This document shows, in pieces, positions 10,183-18,249 of a DNA stretch of 64,000 nucleotides. Below the pieces are notes generated by a model. That model was not told the DNA's origin and did not search any database. It saw only the letters and a list, made by a program, of their open reading frames with translations. The position numbers and the translations under genes are program-made. The DNA lies in contig CBDANA010000008.1 in assembly GCA_965197385.1 (NCBI GenBank), positions 1-64,000 on the forward strand, written 5' to 3'. Position 1 is the stretch's first letter; the number at the start of each line of letters is the position of its first letter. This DNA comes from G963667915 sp965197385. Its GTDB lineage: Bacteria > Acidobacteriota > Vicinamibacteria > Vicinamibacterales > UBA823.

Positions 10183-10460
10183 TTACTTTTCCCAGTACTC
10201 CGCTGCGAATTGCAGCGTTCGAAGGAGCGGGAGCCTCTCCGGAATTGCTGCGCGGGCGACCTTTCGGTGCCGGATACCCTTCCGGATTTCCTCCATGAAA
10301 TCTCGGATAAGGATCACCCGACCCCCAGCAATGCTTTCTCGCGACTTGGCGCCGTAAACGAACAGCGCGATCTGATCGATGTCCTTGGGAATCGCCATAC
10401 CTGGAAACAACCCAGGAATGTACTCGCGGCCCGCCTCAAATTTCTTCTTGTACCGAGCAT
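10183..10460 (-). pseudogene. C-terminal fragment of an unrecognised gene cut by an IS
   Basis: Reading inward from the IS end at 10460, the minus strand encodes KKKFEAGREYIPGLFPGMA, then DIDQIALFVYGAK and a tail RLPLLRTLQFAAEYWEK before the stop at 10183. The tail pattern 'P-LLR-LQF' recalls the ends of some restriction-type nucleases, but I cannot name the family with confidence. The N-terminal part is not found on the other side of the IS, so the rest has been lost. Confidence 0.45.
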
Positions 10461-11561
10461 CCCGTAAGGTGCGTTTAATCGGCCGACCGCGCATGCGGCC
10501 TCCCGGTGGTAGAAATTGAGCCATCCGCCCAGACGCTCCCGCCGCTGAACGTCGGCGGCCAGGCTCACCGGCGGTGGCGGTCGTGGCAGGAGCTGGTTGT
10601 CGAGTCCCTGGTGGTTTCGCTCGCGCTGGTAGTGGTCGACGTACTCGCCCACGAGGAGACGCAGGTGCCCTTCGCCGAGGGGGACGACGCGACTGAGACA
10701 CTCCTCTTGAATAGAGCGGACGAACCGCTCGGCATACGCGTTGAGATTGGGACTCTTCGGCGGGAGACGGATCGGCTGGACACCCCCGCCCTCCAGGATC
10801 TCGCCAAAACCCCGCGTGTCGAGCGGGTCGCGGTCGTGAATCAGATAGCGGGCGCGTCGCAAGCAGCCATCGACCGGGTCCGTCAAATTGCGGGCCATCT
10901 GCTCCATCCACGTGCCGTACGGCTGCGGATGAATCCCGGCGATGGTCACGCGGCGGGACTGCAGCGCGATCACGAAGAAGACCAGGTACCGCTGGAGCCC
11001 GGCCAGCGTGAGCACCTCGACGGTGAACAGATCGCAGGCCGTGAGGCCCTCCCAGTGCGCCTGCAGGAACGTCTTCCCGGGCATGCGCCGGCTCCGCTCG
11101 GGAGCCGGGTCGATCCCGTGGTCGTGCAGGATCCGCTTCACCGTGGTCCGAGCGATCTCGTGGCCGAGGTTCGAGAGCGCCCCGCGGATCCGTGTGTACC
11201 CCCACTGGGGATTCTCGACCGCCATCCGGACCACGAGCGCGGCCACGTCACGTCGCGTCATCGGCCGGCCTCGACCGCGGCGGGCGCTGCCGTCGTATGT
11301 CTGGGCGATCAATATCCGGTACCAGCGGAGAATCGTGTCAGGCGTGACGATGCCGGCGACCTGCATCCAGACGCGCCGTCCGAGTTTCTGGCCGCGCACG
11401 GTGAGTCGACGGCGTTGGGCATCGGTCCGGCGAAGCGGCCGAGGGCCCAGGTGCTCCCGGAGGACCCGATTCTCCTCCCGGAGATACGCGATCAGATCGT
11501 CTTGGTGGCGGTTCACCCAGCCAGCGAACGTGAGAACGAGGAACTGTAGCGCAGGCGGCAT
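10314..11561 (-). CDS. Integrase-core transposase, reading out of its IS
   Basis: The protein has an N-terminal FAGWVNRHQDDLIAYLREE segment, a helix-turn-helix (VAGIVTPDTILRWYR), an HTH_21-like NPQWGYTRIRGAL and an rve core with ACDLFTVEVL, LIHDRDP and NAYAERFVRSIQEE supplying the acidic triad. I choose ATG 11561 (MPPALQFLVL), which matches the truncated copy at 14915; an in-frame ATG at 11594 is also possible. The frame has no stop inside the element and runs out past 10460 to 10314: after HREAA comes TGC where a TGA would be expected, so the last 50 or so residues are probably not native. Confidence 0.8.
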   Translation of the reverse strand: MPPALQFLVLTFAGWVNRHQDDLIAYLREENRVLREHLGPRPLRRTDAQRRRLTVRGQKLGRRVWMQVAGIVTPDTILRWYRILIAQTYDGSARRGRGRPMTRRDVAALVVRMAVENPQWGYTRIRGALSNLGHEIARTTVKRILHDHGIDPAPERSRRMPGKTFLQAHWEGLTACDLFTVEVLTLAGLQRYLVFFVIALQSRRVTIAGIHPQPYGTWMEQMARNLTDPVDGCLRRARYLIHDRDPLDTRGFGEILEGGGVQPIRLPPKSPNLNAYAERFVRSIQEECLSRVVPLGEGHLRLLVGEYVDHYQRERNHQGLDNQLLPRPPPPVSLAADVQRRERLGGWLNFYHREAACAVGRLNAPYGMLGTRRNLRRAASTFLGCFQVWRFPRTSIRSRCSFTAPSREKALLGVG

Positions 11562-11630
11562 GGCCTGAGATGACTTGGGAGACTCGACCAGCACTGACCG
11601 GACCTCGGCCCATTAAACGCACCTTACGGG
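10461..11630 (-). mobile_element. IS with an integrase-type transposase
   Basis: The ends are 25-bp inverted repeats with one mismatch (10461-10485 and 11606-11630; core TAAGGTGCGTTTAAT). The 1170-bp element encodes one rve-domain transposase on the minus strand. No clear target duplication is visible. A truncated relative of its transposase start occurs at 14915. Confidence 0.82.
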
Positions 11631-11756
11631 ACTGAGGCCCCGATGTGGCAAGACACGCGTTCATGCCGCCTGGGTGACGGCTTCGATGCCGGACTCGTAT
11701 AATTTGAGTAACTGGCGTCACGGGTCAGGCCCACGCATCCAGGGAGTCATCGAGCA

Positions 11757-12452
11757 ATGTTCTTCTTCGATCCGACGTATTTGCTGTTCATCCTGCCGGG
11801 AGTGGGGCTGTCGCTCTGGGCGAGCTTCCGCACCAAGTCGGCCTTCCGCACCTACTCGAAGGTGCCGTGCGCGCGCCAGCTCACGGGCGCCCAGGCCGCC
11901 CGCCTGATGCTCGACCGCGCTGGGCTGCGCCACGTGGGCATCAGCCGGTCACACGGCCTGCTCTCGGACCATTACAACCCGGCGACACGCCGCTTGGCCC
12001 TGTCGAAAGACGTGCACGATGCCACCTCGATTGCAGCAATTGGCGTGGCGACGCACGAGGCGGGCCACGCCATCCAGCATGCAGCCCACTACGCCCCGCT
12101 CTGGCTGCGGAGCACCCTCGTGCCCACGGCTAACATCGGCTCGTCGATCGGCTACGTCGTGATGATGATCGGGCTGTTCATGGCGTCGCAGTCGCTGGTG
12201 GGCATCGGCGCGCTCCTGTTCTCCGCGGTTCTCCTCTTCCAGGTCGTGACGCTCCCCGTGGAGTTTGATGCCACGGCCCGCGCCAAGAAACTCGTGGTGG
12301 CGTACGGGATTATCAGTGAGCGCGAGCGGGAGGGCATGGACCGCGTGTTGAACGCCGCCGCGCTCACCTACGTGGCCGCTGTGGTCAGTACGCTCCTGAC
12401 CCTGCTCTACTTTTTGATGCGGGCTGGCTTCCTGGGGGGCCGGGACGATTAG
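11757..12452 (+). CDS. Membrane zinc metallopeptidase, YugP-like
   Basis: The 231-aa protein has an N-terminal membrane segment (DPTYLLFILPGVGLSLWA), the zinc motif in ATHEAGHAIQHA around residues 99-110 (HEAGH), and two further hydrophobic segments (VVMMIGLFMA, and a C-terminal helix ending in LLTLLYFLM). This is the layout of the neutral zinc metallopeptidase family (Zn_peptidase_2, B. subtilis YugP), an inner-membrane peptidase of unknown substrate. It is complete, and together with the next gene looks like old chromosome left between mobile elements. Confidence 0.88.
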   Translation: MFFFDPTYLLFILPGVGLSLWASFRTKSAFRTYSKVPCARQLTGAQAARLMLDRAGLRHVGISRSHGLLSDHYNPATRRLALSKDVHDATSIAAIGVATHEAGHAIQHAAHYAPLWLRSTLVPTANIGSSIGYVVMMIGLFMASQSLVGIGALLFSAVLLFQVVTLPVEFDATARAKKLVVAYGIISEREREGMDRVLNAAALTYVAAVVSTLLTLLYFLMRAGFLGGRDD

Positions 12453-12541
12453 GACGTGTTTCACGATACGGTGGTGACTACGTACCAGCTGTTGAAGCGT
12501 TGCATGTGAGCGTCCATGATCTATCGACCGACGATCAACGG

Positions 12542-13216
12542 ATGAGCCACGTCGTCCGCAAGCATCTGCGCCTTGAAATAGATGCGTACGATGCAGCCAT
12601 CCGCACGTTCATCCCAGGCTACGAAGAGGCCTTGACCAAAGCCGCGAGCGAAATCGCCGGTGTCCGTCCAACCCTGGTGCTGGACCTCGGCACGGGAACG
12701 GGTGCCTTAGCCGAAGCGCTGCTGGCACATGACCGCGTCGAGGCCGTTGAAGCCCTCGAAATTGATCCAGAGATGCTGGCCCAGGCGCGCCTCCGGCTCA
12801 CACGATTTGGAACCCGCGCGCGGGTCCGCCGCGGGTCATTCGAGGCGCCGCTCCCTCGGTGTGACGCCGTGGGCACGTCCCTAGCCCTGCACCACGTGCC
12901 TACCATGGCCCGCAAACGCCGGCTCTATGCACGCATTTACCGGGCGCTCCGCCCCGGCGGCGTCTTCGTTAACGCCGACGTGGCCATCAGTGCGCATCCG
13001 GTGGCGCGCGAGGAGACGTACCGTCGATGGGTCACCCATCTGGGGTCGTGCGGTATTGATGAACAGCGGGCCTATGCACACTTCGACACATGGGCGACGG
13101 AGGACACCTACTTTCCAGTCGACGACGAACTCGCGGCGATGCGCGACGCCACATTCCAGGCGGAATGTATCTGGCAGGATCCCCCACACACGCTCCTGGT
13201 CGGACGCAAGACCTGA
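12542..13216 (+). CDS. Class I SAM-dependent methyltransferase
   Basis: The product (224 aa) carries the SAM-binding motif I LVLDLGTGTGALAEALL, an acidic residue at the end of strand 2 (VEALEIDPEML) and the late ALRPGGVFVNADV segment of class I methyltransferases. The substrate cannot be read from sequence. I chose the ATG at 12542; the same frame is open back to a TTG at 12500, adding 14 residues. It follows the metallopeptidase by about 90 bases on the same strand. Confidence 0.8.
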   Translation: MSHVVRKHLRLEIDAYDAAIRTFIPGYEEALTKAASEIAGVRPTLVLDLGTGTGALAEALLAHDRVEAVEALEIDPEMLAQARLRLTRFGTRARVRRGSFEAPLPRCDAVGTSLALHHVPTMARKRRLYARIYRALRPGGVFVNADVAISAHPVAREETYRRWVTHLGSCGIDEQRAYAHFDTWATEDTYFPVDDELAAMRDATFQAECIWQDPPHTLLVGRKT

Positions 13217-13273
13217 GGCCCGGTCTACGGGCATTGCAATGCCTCATCGTATGGCGTCCGTCCCGCGGTGGGC

Positions 13274-14065
13274 ACTGACGCCCCTATATGTCAAGACACT
13301 CGTTCAGGCGGCCGGGATGATCTCTTGGCGAGCGCGGGAATCGGTCATGACGCGCTGGTAAATCTCGCGAGCGAGGAAACGTTTCAGGCACCGGATGATC
13401 TCTCGCTTGGTTCGGCCGTCCGCCGTGCGGTGTGCGACGTAATCACCGGTCGGCTGATGGTACCGCATGCGGACGATGACGGCTCGATCGAGGGCGGCGG
13501 TGGCGTGGCGGTGGCCGCCTCGAGTGAGGCGGTGCCGGCCGGTGGTCCTCCCGGACGAGGCCGGGATCGGACACGCGCCGCAGAGCGTCGCGAAGGTGGC
13601 CTCCGAACGAATCCGGTCGGGATGATCGCCGAAGATGATCAACAGTTGGGCCGCGGTGTGGGCGCCCACACCGAAGCCCTCACGGAGGGTCGGCGATGTC
13701 TCGGTCGTGAGGCGCGCGAGATGCTGGTCGTGTATCGCAATCTCCTCGGTGAGAGCCATCCAGCGGCGGGCGAGCGCCCGGAGGGTATGCTTGGCGGACG
13801 CGGTGGGCGTGTCGAGGGGGCCCGGTCGGAGTCTGGCGCATCGCGTGAGCAGGCCGTGATCGGTGAGGTTGTGGAGGGCTTCTCGCAGGACCGGCGAGGC
13901 GTGCACGACGATCTGCTTCAGCGTGTGCATCGCCGTGGTGCGCGCCTTCACCGCGGTATCCCGCGTGATCGTCAGCTGGCGCATCATCTCGACGGCGCCG
14001 TCCGCGGTCTTGGGGATGGCCGTCGACTGCCCCGGAGGTTGGCGGCGCGGCCATCTGTGCTGAAC
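13274..14065 (-). pseudogene. IS110-family transposase, N-terminus lost
   Basis: The minus strand encodes the last two thirds of an IS110 transposase very similar to the complete copy at 44670-45755: STAIPKTADGAVEMMRQL, a long middle helix region, then the Transposase_20 part with TSPTLREGFGVGAHTAAQL and CGACPIPASSGRTTGRH. The N-terminal RuvC-like DEDD domain is missing, so it is dead. The 24 bases beyond its stop (13274-13297) are identical to the 24 bases after the complete copy (45762-45785), marking the element's right end. Confidence 0.85.
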
Positions 14066-14076
14066 GACCTGCTTGG

Positions 14077-14172
14077 GACGTGACCCGGCCGTCTGACACG
14101 CGGTGCGCCACGTCGTGCGCCCGCGCCGGATCGAGATGTCGTCGCGGTGGAAGACCAGCAGGCTCTCAAGGT
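14077..14172 (-). pseudogene. Tyrosine integrase fragment
   Basis: The minus strand reads LLVFHRDDISIRRGRTTW then RTACQTAG, closely matching the beginning of the larger integrase fragment at 15566 (LVFHRDGIPVRRWRTAW then RTACQSAG). This is the segment just before the catalytic HxxR of a phage-type integrase. Only about 30 codons survive, fused to the IS110 remnant. Confidence 0.6.
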
Positions 14173-14490
14173 CGCGACGCGCCCACCGTCGCGCCAGGGC
14201 CTCGGCAAGGGGTGGTGAGATGGGGAGGATCTGCGCTCACCACCGTCTTCGAGCACGCTGGCGTGAGCCGGATCACGCCGCCGATTACATCATTACATCA
14301 ATGTCCTCCCAGGTGCGGTCGAGGATCTCGTGCTTGCGCCAGCCTGCCGCCCGACGCGTGCGCAGACGGTGGTGGGGCCGCAGGTTCCCGACGAGGGCAG
14401 TGCGGCGCGGACCGGATGAGAGGCGGGTGGGCGGCCGGTGCCAAGGACGTGGCCCGTGTGAAGCTTGGCTCGGCGTCCATCGACGGGCGG
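14173..14490. other. Island debris without a recognisable gene
   Basis: I see no supported gene in these roughly 300 bases. Open frames here are short, mutually overlapping and arginine/proline-rich, as expected for chance frames in GC-rich DNA. Confidence 0.4.
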
Positions 14491-14778
14491 CTATGCCTCG
14501 GACTTCGTTTTCAACTCCGCGTCATGTTCCGTCAGAAACGCTCGAATGTCATCGGTCATGGCCAGCAATGTGATCCACTGCTCCTTATAGAGCGTGACGG
14601 GAAAGCGACCGAGGCCATACACCGACACGCCCCCCTTCGCGCTGACCTTGAGGCTGACGGTGCGGCCACGGTCGTGCTTCAGGCGCGCATTTTCTGCTCT
14701 GAGTCGCTCGAGTTCTGCTTCCAGGTTGTCGTCCACTATGGGGGGCTCCTCTATTCGAGTCATCGTACGCGGCGTCAC
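14491..14778 (-). CDS. Small coiled-coil conserved hypothetical protein
   Basis: The 95-aa product has a short coiled coil (NLEAELERLRAENARLK) followed by a compact domain VSLKVSAKGGVSVYGLGRF, then PVTLYKEQWITLLA. Small proteins of this plan are familiar as conserved hypotheticals in GC-rich soil bacteria, but I know no function. It is complete from an ATG (a second ATG lies five codons in) and is isolated among remnants. Confidence 0.6.
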   Translation of the reverse strand: MTPRTMTRIEEPPIVDDNLEAELERLRAENARLKHDRGRTVSLKVSAKGGVSVYGLGRFPVTLYKEQWITLLAMTDDIRAFLTEHDAELKTKSEA

Positions 14779-14819
14779 GTCTGGACATTGGACACGACTG
14801 TATCCGGGACGAGCCCCGG

Positions 14820-14872
14820 ACCCGTATGGTGCAACAAAGCGACCGAGGCGAGTGTAGCGAATCGCCGAGGCC
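14820..14872. repeat. Interspersed repeat, copy 1
   Basis: This stretch and 27590-27636 share about 45 near-identical bases, including GAGTGTAGCGAATCGCCGAG. Both are followed or preceded by other debris. I cannot tell whether it is an IS end, a promoter module or the end of a gene family. Confidence 0.55.
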
Positions 14873-14914
14873 GGGTCGGTTGCTGGCCGAGGGTGCTCAA
14901 CGTCGCCTCAGGAC

Positions 14915-15019
14915 ATGCCTGACGCGCTGCACTTTCTCGTACTCACCGTCGCTGGCTGGGTGAACCGCCCCCAAGACGATCAGATTGCATATCTCCGAGA
15001 AGAGCATCGGGGCCTCCTG
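14915..15019 (+). pseudogene. N-terminal fragment of an integrase-type transposase
   Basis: The first 35 or so codons read MPDALHFLVLTVAGWVN then RPQDDQIAYLREEHR, matching the start of the transposase at 11561. The remainder diverges into unrelated sequence, so this is a broken 5' end of a second element of that type. Confidence 0.7.
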
Positions 15020-15173
15020 GCCTGGAGGCTCGGTCGGGTCCGGCGCGTGTCCGTGTTCGGCCGCGTCGGCCCGCCCCGTTGCCACGTGTGCCACGATCGC
15101 TGGCCGGCCCGGGGTGGGGCCTGGGCGCGAGCCGCGGCGCACAGACGGGCGGTGTCCGGTCCGTGCAGCCCTC

Positions 15174-15566
15174 TTACGCGGTGCCGCGTCGTACGAGGCG
15201 GAGGGGTGATGCGGTACGCGGGGCGGCGGGACTGGCCGTGTGGGACCGCTGGCGGGCTGGCACCGCCTGCGCCTGCAGCGCCAGATAGGCGACCAGCTGG
15301 TCCCCGGCGTCGAGCAGTTCCTCCTCGTTGATGGTGTTGTAGCGATCGAAGATGGCGCGGCTCTTGTGTCCGGTCAGGAGCATGGCAACCAGCTCGGGGA
15401 CGTTCGCGCGGATCAGGTTGCGGGCGGCGGTGCGCCGGCAATCGTGGAGGAAGCGGGTCGGCACCCCGGCCGACTGGCAGGCGGTGCGCCACGCCGTACG
15501 CCAGCGGCGGACGGGGATCCCGTCGCGGTGGAAGACGAGCGGACTGGGACAAGACCGCGAGATCAA
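15174..15566 (-). pseudogene. Tyrosine recombinase, C-terminal catalytic fragment
   Basis: The minus strand encodes the second half of a phage-type integrase catalytic domain: FLHDCRRTAARNL (HxxR box), then VAMLLTGHKSRAIFDRYNTI, which holds the later H and the nucleophilic Y. The N-terminal arm-binding and core-binding parts and the first arginine are absent. A shorter relative lies at 14077. Confidence 0.8.
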
Positions 15567-15637
15567 AACTTAAGGTCGGAGGCAGCGGCGGCGCGCCGTG
15601 ACGGCCGGCAGGCCGCCATCCTGGCGCGGCGCCCGGA

Positions 15638-15930
15638 TCATGCAGCGCACGTTGCAGACACCTGCCGCCTCACGCGGCCATTCGCTCGGAAGTATCTCTT
15701 TAGAACGGCGCGGCTCGGGATCCCGCGCTTGTTGTAGACCTGAACGATGGTGCGATTCGGGAGTTGGAGATTCGTCACGATGAAGCCGACGCGCAGGAAC
15801 AGTTCACCTCCGTGATGCTCGACTTTCGCCATGACCCGTCGGGCCGTCGTCCAGCTGTCCACTTGATACTGGAAGCTTTTGTCGCGGACGAGCGGCGTGC
15901 GGATAGGCCGTTCTGGTGGCCGGAACAGCT
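15638..15930 (-). pseudogene. IS1380-type transposase fragment
   Basis: In the minus frame, KSFQYQVDSWTTARRVMAKV is followed by HHGGELFLRVGFIVTNL, a pattern of IS1380-family (DDE_Tnp_1) transposases after the second catalytic aspartate. It degenerates after QVYNKRGIPSRAVLK. Neither end of a transposase is present. Confidence 0.6.
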
Positions 15931-15938
15931 TTGAATGG

Positions 15939-17195
15939 TTATCGGGACGTGGGTTGCAGGGTTGGCAACACTTCTGGCCGTGACGCCCGGTTTCCGTCGT
16001 CATACCACACTTGCCCGTGTGCCCCACTGAGGTAGTTGGCCCAGTCGTCCATCAGGCGGCGCCGACGCTCGAAGAGATCACTGCGGGCGTAGGCTGCCTC
16101 CGTTGGGTTGCGCACCGTATGGGCGAGCGCCGCTTCGACTACCTCGCGGGGTGTGTTTGTCCGCTCCGCGGCCCAGTCCCGGAAGCTCGACCGGAACCCA
16201 TGCGGCACGGCGGGGATGCCGAGTTCCTTGATCAATTTCGGTAGCGTCATGTCGGAGAGTGGCTTCCCGCGCGGACTGCGGAACACGAGGCCGGTGCCAT
16301 CGCTCAGTCTCCGTACGTCGTGCAGGATCGCGAGCGCCCGCCCCGAGAGCGGGACGCGGTGACCCCGCTTCGCCTTCATGCGCGCGGCGGGGATGCTCCA
16401 GACGCCCGCGTCCAGGTCCATTTCGTCCCACGTCGCCAGGCGCACTTCGCCGGACCGCGCCGCCGTCAGCACCAGGAACTCGAACGCCCGCTTGGTGGTG
16501 ACCGCGGCCTGGGAGGCTCGCACGGTCGCGAGGGCGTCCGCCACCGCGCCGTGGGGCAGCGCCCGCATGTGCTGGACGACGTCCTGTTGCCGCCCGAGCG
16601 CCTGCCCGACGGCATCGCCCGCCGGGTTGTCCGGCCGGTAGCCCATGGCGATCGCCCACTTCATCACGGCACCGATCCGCTGCCGCACGCGCCGTGCGGT
16701 CTCGGGCTTCTCGTGCCAGATCGGGGTGAGGATTGCCAGTATGTCGGCCGTGGTCACCTCGGACACGGGCATCGCCCCGATGCGCGGGAACGCATAGGCG
16801 CGCAGACTGCGCGGCCAGTCCCGCGCGTGCTTGACACTTCGCCAGCCGGGGCGCTGCTGCTCCAACACCTCGGCGGCGGCCTCCTCGACCGTGGGCGCGC
16901 CCTGGCCGTGGCGCTTCTCGGCCCGCGGGTCTCCGCCCGCCCGAGCCCGCTGGCGGTTCGCGAACGCCGCGTTGCGCGCTTCGGCCAGTGACACCAGCGG
17001 GTAGCCGCCGAGCCCGAGCATCCGGGGCCGGCCCCGAATGACCAGCCGTTGCACCCACTGCCGCGCCCCGGACGGATCCACACGCAAGTTCAGCCCGTGG
17101 CCGTCGCAATAGAATCCGGGCTCGGCGGTCCGCACAAAGGCGGCGCTCAAGCGCTGCGTGAGGCGGCGCGGCGGCCGTGTGGGCGTGGTCGTCAT
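15939..17195 (-). CDS. P4-type site-specific integrase
   Basis: The 418-aa protein has the N-terminal DUF4102 arm-binding domain (GFYCDGHGLNLRVDPSGARQ, then GLGGYPLVSLAEARNAA), a core-binding domain, and the tyrosine recombinase catalytic domain with LTAARSGEVRL, MKAKRGHRVPL, PHGFRSSFRDW, LAHTV and the nucleophile in AAYARSDL. All catalytic residues are present and the length is normal for integrases of genomic islands, which usually insert in tRNA genes. The adjacent tRNA expected for this family is not visible; a tRNA 3'-end fragment is at 31735. Confidence 0.9.
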   Translation of the reverse strand: MTTTPTRPPRRLTQRLSAAFVRTAEPGFYCDGHGLNLRVDPSGARQWVQRLVIRGRPRMLGLGGYPLVSLAEARNAAFANRQRARAGGDPRAEKRHGQGAPTVEEAAAEVLEQQRPGWRSVKHARDWPRSLRAYAFPRIGAMPVSEVTTADILAILTPIWHEKPETARRVRQRIGAVMKWAIAMGYRPDNPAGDAVGQALGRQQDVVQHMRALPHGAVADALATVRASQAAVTTKRAFEFLVLTAARSGEVRLATWDEMDLDAGVWSIPAARMKAKRGHRVPLSGRALAILHDVRRLSDGTGLVFRSPRGKPLSDMTLPKLIKELGIPAVPHGFRSSFRDWAAERTNTPREVVEAALAHTVRNPTEAAYARSDLFERRRRLMDDWANYLSGAHGQVWYDDGNRASRPEVLPTLQPTSR

Positions 17196-17485
17196 CGATC
17201 GATTCTCGCGCTTTTCGCTCTACAGTTAGCTATACATATTATTCTAGGAATATACTGGATGTCGTGGCACCACGTCAAGACGCCAGACCGTGATCAACAT
17301 GTTTTATTAACGTTTTTTACATGAACATGGTTGGACACCATGGGAAGACGTAGGACCATGATAGATGGTGGACGCCTCCTCCACAGGACCATAAGGTGTT
17401 GTTGCCTGAAAACCCGCTGCGGCGAGTGCCCTCCGTCTTCTGACGAGATGACACGTGGCCGTTGCAGCATGAGATCTGCACCACT
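17196..17485. other. AT-rich spacer upstream of the integrase
   Basis: No gene is seen. The part at 17215-17325 is unusually AT-rich for this window (for example GCTATACATATTATTCTAGG) and would suit the integrase promoter and arm-type binding sites. I cannot identify an attachment core. Confidence 0.4.
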
Positions 17486-17782
17486 TCAGACCGACGGCTG
17501 CGGCTGGTATCGCTCGACGTTGATCCGGTCTTCGTCCTTGCGTGCCTGGACGAGATCCCAAGTGGTCTGTCGGCGCAGCCAGAACTCGGCATTGGACCAG
17601 CCCGCCTTCTCAAGCCGAATGGCCATCTCCGAGGAGATGGCCGCGTGGCCGTTCAGAACCCGCGAGAGGGTGTGACGAGCAACACCCAGCACCTTCGCCG
17701 CTTCGGTCACGTTCAAACCGAGCGGGTCCAGGCAGTTCTCGCGGATACTGCGGCCGGGATGCGGCGGATTGCTCATCGCCAT
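17486..17782 (-). CDS. higA: HigA-like antitoxin
   Basis: The 98-aa protein is a HigA-family helix-turn-helix antitoxin: HPGRSIRENCLDPLGLNV, then TEAAKVLGVARHTLSRVLNG and the AISSEMAIRLEKAGWSNAEFW segment typical of the family. It neutralises the mRNA-cleaving toxin encoded just upstream and normally represses the operon. Toxin-first order is usual for higBA. Confidence 0.9.
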   Translation of the reverse strand: MAMSNPPHPGRSIRENCLDPLGLNVTEAAKVLGVARHTLSRVLNGHAAISSEMAIRLEKAGWSNAEFWLRRQTTWDLVQARKDEDRINVERYQPQPSV

Positions 17783-17796
17783 GTTGCTGCCTCCTG

Positions 17797-18075
17797 CTAG
17801 TGGTAGTCGATCAGGTCAACGTCGTAGGCATCGCCATCTTCGAAGCGGAAGATCACCCGCCAGTTGCCGGAAATTGAAATGCTCCAGTACCCTTTCAGTC
17901 TGCCTTTCAGCCGGTGAAGCCGGTAGCCGGGCAGGTCGAGGTCCGAGGGCTTGCGGGCATCGTCAATGTCCGCCAGCGCGAGCGCGACACGATCCGCCAA
18001 GTCGGGATCCACTCGGCTCGGATCGCTGCGCTCGTACATGCGCTTCAGGCCGCGATGACGAAACCTGCGGATCAT
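17797..18075 (-). CDS. higB: HigB-like mRNA interferase toxin
   Basis: The 92-aa product fits HigB/RelE-fold toxins: it starts FRHRGLKRMYERSDPS, includes DLDLPGYRLHRLKG and ends with GNWRVIFRFEDGDAYDVDLIDYH, the conserved last strand. These toxins cleave mRNA on the ribosome. The stop is 14 bases before the higA start on the same strand. Confidence 0.9.
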   Translation of the reverse strand: MIRRFRHRGLKRMYERSDPSRVDPDLADRVALALADIDDARKPSDLDLPGYRLHRLKGRLKGYWSISISGNWRVIFRFEDGDAYDVDLIDYH

Positions 18076-18249
18076 GAGGGAATGTACCGCGTGCCGGTAC
18101 GCATGTCAATTGGAAATCCTGTCGGACCGCAGCACGAGTTTTCGCCTCATACGCCTTCTTCCAGACGTAGAATTTCCTCGACCGGTCGCGATAGAGGTCC
18201 ACCGCGCCCAGGCCGCGGCGGCCGGGGCGGTTGATTCACCTAACAGCGC

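Noticed and set aside
10506..11549. 347-codon plus-strand frame
   Set aside because: Antisense of the integrase-type transposase; no motif.
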